Positions 61,229 through 64,000 of a DNA stretch of 64,000 bases are shown piece after piece. Source of the stretch: Prevotellaceae bacterium UBA1746. GTDB lineage: Bacteria; Bacteroidota; Bacteroidia; Bacteroidales; Bacteroidaceae. The stretch lies in the NCBI GenBank assembly GCA_002314875.1, contig DCHS01000052.1:62001-126000 (forward strand), given 5' to 3'. Within the stretch, counting starts at the first letter, position 1. Each line of letters starts with the position of its first letter. The notes beneath the pieces were generated by a model. That model was not told the DNA's origin, ran no database searches, and worked only from the letters and a program-made list of their open reading frames with translations. Made by a program: the position numbers and the translations under genes.

Positions 61229-62008
61229 TTGAAACAAGTACTTTATATCTTCGCTTTTGTGTTCCTTTTGCTTTGCACCGCTTGTGCAAAGAAGGACCGT
61301 AATGGCATTCTCTCCGAGCGTGCCATGGTCGATGTTTTGTATGATTACCAGTTGGCGCTTGCGCTGGCAGACAATTCTACCAAAACCTCCGAGGCGGCGC
61401 AAAACGAATATCTCTATACGAAGGCTGTTTTCAAGAAGCATGAGATTACCGAGGAAGAATTCAATCTCTCCGTTGCTCACTATGCCCGCGATCCCAAGAA
61501 GATGTTGGCGATAACGAAGAAGGTGAGCGAAAAACTCTCCAACGAGGTTAGCAAGACGCAGGGAAATATGGAAGACTCCTTTAATGGTACTCGATTGTCG
61601 AGCGATACCGTTGTTGTTTGGCAAAGTAATTCGGATATTGTTTTGTCGGCGAACGGCGACAATTACCACGAGTTCAACATCCCTGGCAAGAACATCGGCA
61701 GTGGTGACCGTCTCGTATTTGGATTTAAGTCCAATTGGGCTTATCGTGAAGGTTCCAAGAACGGTTATTTCGTTATGCGTGTCATCTATGATAACGATTC
61801 CGTTGCAGTTAAGACCGATGCTATCCGTGAGTTTGGCAGCAGCCAGGGCTTTGGCATTCCTCTTTCCAAGACGCGTAAGGTCAAGAACGTCAATGTCCAG
61901 CTCTACCAGATTGCAGGTTGGCGCACTTATCCCCAGATTCTCTACCTCCGTGACTTTGTTCTCTGGCGCATGACCACCAAGGAACTTCCCGCCGATGCGA
62001 AGGAATAG
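61229..62008 (+). CDS. DUF4296 domain lipoprotein
   Basis: 259 residues starting at TTG; an in-frame stop at 61214-61216 leaves no upstream start. The signal peptide MKQVLYIFAFVFLLLCTAC ends in the lipobox LCTAC. DUF4296 follows from about residue 28 (ILSERAMVDVLYDYQLALAL) to 110. The C-terminal half is beta-rich and unassigned. The function of the family is unknown. It lies 31 nt after lspA and ends before a strong terminator. Confidence 0.82.
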   Translation: MKQVLYIFAFVFLLLCTACAKKDRNGILSERAMVDVLYDYQLALALADNSTKTSEAAQNEYLYTKAVFKKHEITEEEFNLSVAHYARDPKKMLAITKKVSEKLSNEVSKTQGNMEDSFNGTRLSSDTVVVWQSNSDIVLSANGDNYHEFNIPGKNIGSGDRLVFGFKSNWAYREGSKNGYFVMRVIYDNDSVAVKTDAIREFGSSQGFGIPLSKTRKVKNVNVQLYQIAGWRTYPQILYLRDFVLWRMTTKELPADAKE

Positions 62009-62034
62009 AAAAATAATAAGAATAGAATGAAAGA

Positions 62035-62072
62035 AAAAGCCTCAGGACCCGAGTCAGGTCCTGAGGCTTTTA
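62035..62072. terminator. Terminator after the ileS-lspA-DUF4296 run
   Basis: AAAAGCCTCAGGACC (62035-62049) and GGTCCTGAGGCTTTT (62057-62071) form a perfect 15-bp stem with a 7-nt loop. It also suits the convergent Nudix gene. Confidence 0.92.
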
Positions 62073-62091
62073 ACTTTTCTCTTTTAACTTC

Positions 62092-62607
62092 TCACCCCAA
62101 AATTCTTTGATATTCCTGTTCGAAATTGGGGGTGAAGAAATTTTGGTCCATTTTATCGAGGATTTCGGCGCGGGAGAAGAAACGGCCACCATCCAACTCT
62201 TCGCTGGGCTGTGGCTTGGTGTCGGTCACCAAACGGAAGACATTGACCAATTCGCGTTCACGTGGGCTCTCGAATACATAACTCGTCAGGAATTCGGGGA
62301 TGTCCTTCGCGACATTGATTTCAATACCGATTTCCTCGCGCACTTCTCGTTTGAGCGCCGTGGGGAGATCCTCGCCCCAGTCCACATGGCCACCGACAGC
62401 GGTATCCCAACGGTCGGGCTGGATATCCTTCCACGCAGGACGGTGCTGAAGGAACAATTCACCTTGCAGGTTGAAGAGGTGGAGATGAACAACAGGGTGG
62501 AGCGGTTTGCCGTCAACACCTGAATGTGCCTCACCACGCGTCGTCTGGCCTATGACTTTGCCATCTGCATCTACGACGGGGAGCAGTTCTTTTGCGTTAT
62601 CTTTCAT
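62092..62607 (-). CDS. Nudix hydrolase
   Basis: 171 residues. The Nudix box is seen as GGHVDWGEDLPTALKREVRE followed by EIGI (consensus Gx5Ex7REUxEExGU). The N-terminus (ELLPVVDADGKVIGQTTRGE) and LHPVVHLHLFNLQGELFLQH with RPAWKDIQPDRWD are of the type that groups with isopentenyl-diphosphate isomerase-like Nudix proteins (YfcD). The substrate is a nucleoside diphosphate derivative or similar and cannot be specified. It lies downstream of queA on the same strand (53 nt). Confidence 0.92.
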   Translation of the reverse strand: MKDNAKELLPVVDADGKVIGQTTRGEAHSGVDGKPLHPVVHLHLFNLQGELFLQHRPAWKDIQPDRWDTAVGGHVDWGEDLPTALKREVREEIGIEINVAKDIPEFLTSYVFESPRERELVNVFRLVTDTKPQPSEELDGGRFFSRAEILDKMDQNFFTPNFEQEYQRILG

Positions 62608-62660
62608 AATTATTTCGGGCTAAAGTCCTCACACCGGAACGGAAAAATTAAAAGTTGTTG

Positions 62661-63965
62661 CTATTTTAGTGCGTCGTAATTCAATACCGAGGAATCACCG
62701 TAGCTTAGGAAGCGGAAATCGTGGGCGAGGGCATATTCATAGATTGGCTGCCAATCACCGCGGACGAAGGCGCTGACGAGGAGGAGCAGCGTGGACTGCG
62801 GCTGATGGAAATTCGTGACAATCGTGCGTACGATATGATAACGATAACCCGGTGCGATGATAATCTGCGTCGCCGTTGAGAGCGTGTTGTAATCGTTGGC
62901 ATCGAGATAGCGAAGGATAGCCTGAAGAGACGCTACGGGCGAAATCGGTTCTGGACACAACTCCTCTACTGTATATTCCTTGCTCGCATCTTCACTCGCT
63001 TCCGTGTACGGCAGCCACTGAGGAACATGCAAGTCCTCGGCATGGATTTCATTCAACGCATGACCTTCGGCCTCCAAACGTGTTATCGTCAATCCAATAT
63101 AGTACAGACTTTCCAGCGTGCGGACACTCGTTGTGCCTACGGCGATGCAGCGAGCATCATGATCCAGAAGACGTTCGATGACACGGCGCGGAACGGCAAT
63201 CCATTCCGAGTGCATTGTATGGCCTTCGATTTCCTCACTCTTCACCGGTTTGAAGGTTCCTGCCCCCACATGTAGGGTAAGTTCGGCACGTTCAATGCCC
63301 TTCTCATCCAACGCTCCCAATACTTCCGGGGTAAAATGCAAACCTGCGGTAGGAGCGGCAACGGAACCCTTGATTTTGGAGTACACCGTCTGATAAGTCT
63401 TTAGATCGCTCTCCTCAGTATCACGATTCAAATAAGGAGGAATGGGGAGTTCACCGATAGCATCCAGCACCTCTGCCCAACTTACTCTGTCGTCATTCCA
63501 TGAGAAACGGATTTCGAATCCCGTGCCACTAACACCCATACGTTCTGCCGTCAAGGTGATATTTCTGTCACTACCTTTCAGGGTGATTTCACGGGTCAGA
63601 GCCCCCTCTTTCCACTTTTTGAGATTCCCCACGAGACAAGTCCACGTCACCGATCCTGTTGTGGCAAAAGACTGCTGGTAGTCCAAGGGCGTATGCGGTT
63701 CGAGGCAAAAAATCTCTATCAGCGCACCCGTTGACTTGTTAAAGTGGAGGCGCGCCTGAATGACTTTAGTATTATTGAACACCATCAAAGCACCGGCAGG
63801 AAGATAGTCGGGCAGATGATGAAACACCTCCTCTGCAATCGTGCCGTCGCTGGCTCTGAGGAGAAGTTTTGAGTTGTCGCGCTGTGGCAGCGGATATTTT
63901 GCGATTCGCTCGTCCGGGAGCAGGTAGTTATAATCGCGAATCTGTATATGTTTTGGATGGAGCAT
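62661..63965 (-). CDS. queA: S-adenosylmethionine:tRNA ribosyltransferase-isomerase
   Basis: 434 residues from the ATG at 63965 (MLHPKHIQIRDYNYLLPDER); an in-frame TTG two codons earlier is less likely. DERIAKYPLPQRDNSKLLL, VFNNTKVIQARL and AAPTAGLHFTPEVL are QueA signatures. The enzyme makes epoxyqueuosine in the queuosine pathway of tRNA wobble modification. It is longer than E. coli QueA (356) through an insert around residues 295-340, a feature of some Bacteroidetes QueA proteins. First gene before the Nudix gene. Confidence 0.95.
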   Translation of the reverse strand: MLHPKHIQIRDYNYLLPDERIAKYPLPQRDNSKLLLRASDGTIAEEVFHHLPDYLPAGALMVFNNTKVIQARLHFNKSTGALIEIFCLEPHTPLDYQQSFATTGSVTWTCLVGNLKKWKEGALTREITLKGSDRNITLTAERMGVSGTGFEIRFSWNDDRVSWAEVLDAIGELPIPPYLNRDTEESDLKTYQTVYSKIKGSVAAPTAGLHFTPEVLGALDEKGIERAELTLHVGAGTFKPVKSEEIEGHTMHSEWIAVPRRVIERLLDHDARCIAVGTTSVRTLESLYYIGLTITRLEAEGHALNEIHAEDLHVPQWLPYTEASEDASKEYTVEELCPEPISPVASLQAILRYLDANDYNTLSTATQIIIAPGYRYHIVRTIVTNFHQPQSTLLLLVSAFVRGDWQPIYEYALAHDFRFLSYGDSSVLNYDALK

Positions 63966-63976
63966 GAGCAAATGTT

Positions 63977-64000
63977 AATTTTGAATTTTGAATTACCATG
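63977..64000 (-). repeat. Start of a third GCTGGCGCA...GCATGG repeat, cut by the window end
   Basis: The last bases, AATTTTGAATTTTGAATTACCATG, match the reverse complement of the right arm and core edge of copy 1 (TGAATTACCATG identical). The rest should lie beyond base 64000. Confidence 0.55.

Noticed and set aside
1..64000. tRNA, rRNA or IS genes
   Set aside because: No T-loop-like GGTTCGAATCC sequence or transposase frame was seen in any gap; a tRNAscan-SE run would settle it.

Overview
The window reads as chromosome of a member of the Bacteroidales, most likely Prevotellaceae-like. It has the giant type IX secretion translocon gene sprA next to ruvA, Bacteroidetes-type promoters (TTTG or TTG, 19-21 nt spacer, TAnnTTTG) in front of many genes, starts without a clear Shine-Dalgarno, lipoproteins with SPII lipoboxes, and several Bacteroidetes-typical families (Y_phosphatase3, DUF4296, a degenerate DksA-like protein, DUF5672). 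The assignment rests on gene content and motifs only. No rRNA, tRNA, CRISPR array, IS element or phage gene was seen.

Layout. 0-4 kb: end of a CocE/NonD hydrolase, a MATE exporter and a secreted tyrosine-phosphatase-like protein. 4.1-18 kb: core genes, namely a YgjP-type metallopeptidase, ruvA, sprA, a RNase G/E gene, a 29-residue COX24/AURKAIP1-type ribosomal protein, HU, rpiB and tkt. 18-46 kb: a large exopolysaccharide/capsule locus. 46-64 kb: clpC, the rpsF-rpsR-rplI operon, truA, a DJ-1 protein, nadK, an ABC exporter, a secreted GH51 arabinofuranosidase, ileS, a DksA-like gene, lspA, a DUF4296 lipoprotein, a Nudix hydrolase and queA.

The polysaccharide locus holds two apparently complete Wzx/Wzy assembly sets. 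Set 1 (18.2-27.7 kb, + strand) has two Wzz-type proteins, a flippase, a polymerase, GT2, GT4, a WbsX/GH99-like protein and another GT4. Set 2 (33.2-41.4 kb, + strand) has a Wzz, then a single 655-residue protein in which a Wzz-type domain is fused to a Wzy-type polymerase, a flippase, DUF5672, a GT11 fucosyltransferase, GT2 and GT4. Between them, on the - strand, wecC-wecB (UDP-ManNAcA supply), a GT4 and a periplasmic alginate-lyase-family protein form one operon. Downstream on the - strand lie the export proteins (Wza/SLBB and Wzi). No initiating phosphoglycosyltransferase, no tyrosine kinase for the Wzz proteins and no UpxY-type antiterminator are in the window. The Wzz-Wzy fusion is the most unusual coding feature.

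The intergenic DNA is rich in dispersed repeats of at least five kinds: (a) TATAAACC/TTAACC-type low-complexity leaders directly in front of start codons; (b) an element with a GCTGGCGCA...GCATGG core between AATTATGAATT arms (two full copies, and a third starting at the right edge); (c) an 18-bp TATACCGGTATA-centred palindrome in two inverted copies around a two-gene cassette; (d) a CGTCGTAGGGCGAA compound palindrome; (e) REP-like GGACCTACGGCCC / CATGCCGGGCTTTCAGCCC elements on both sides of the GH51 gene. A compact promoter-plus-terminator unit at 54.55-54.65 kb looks like a small RNA or attenuator.
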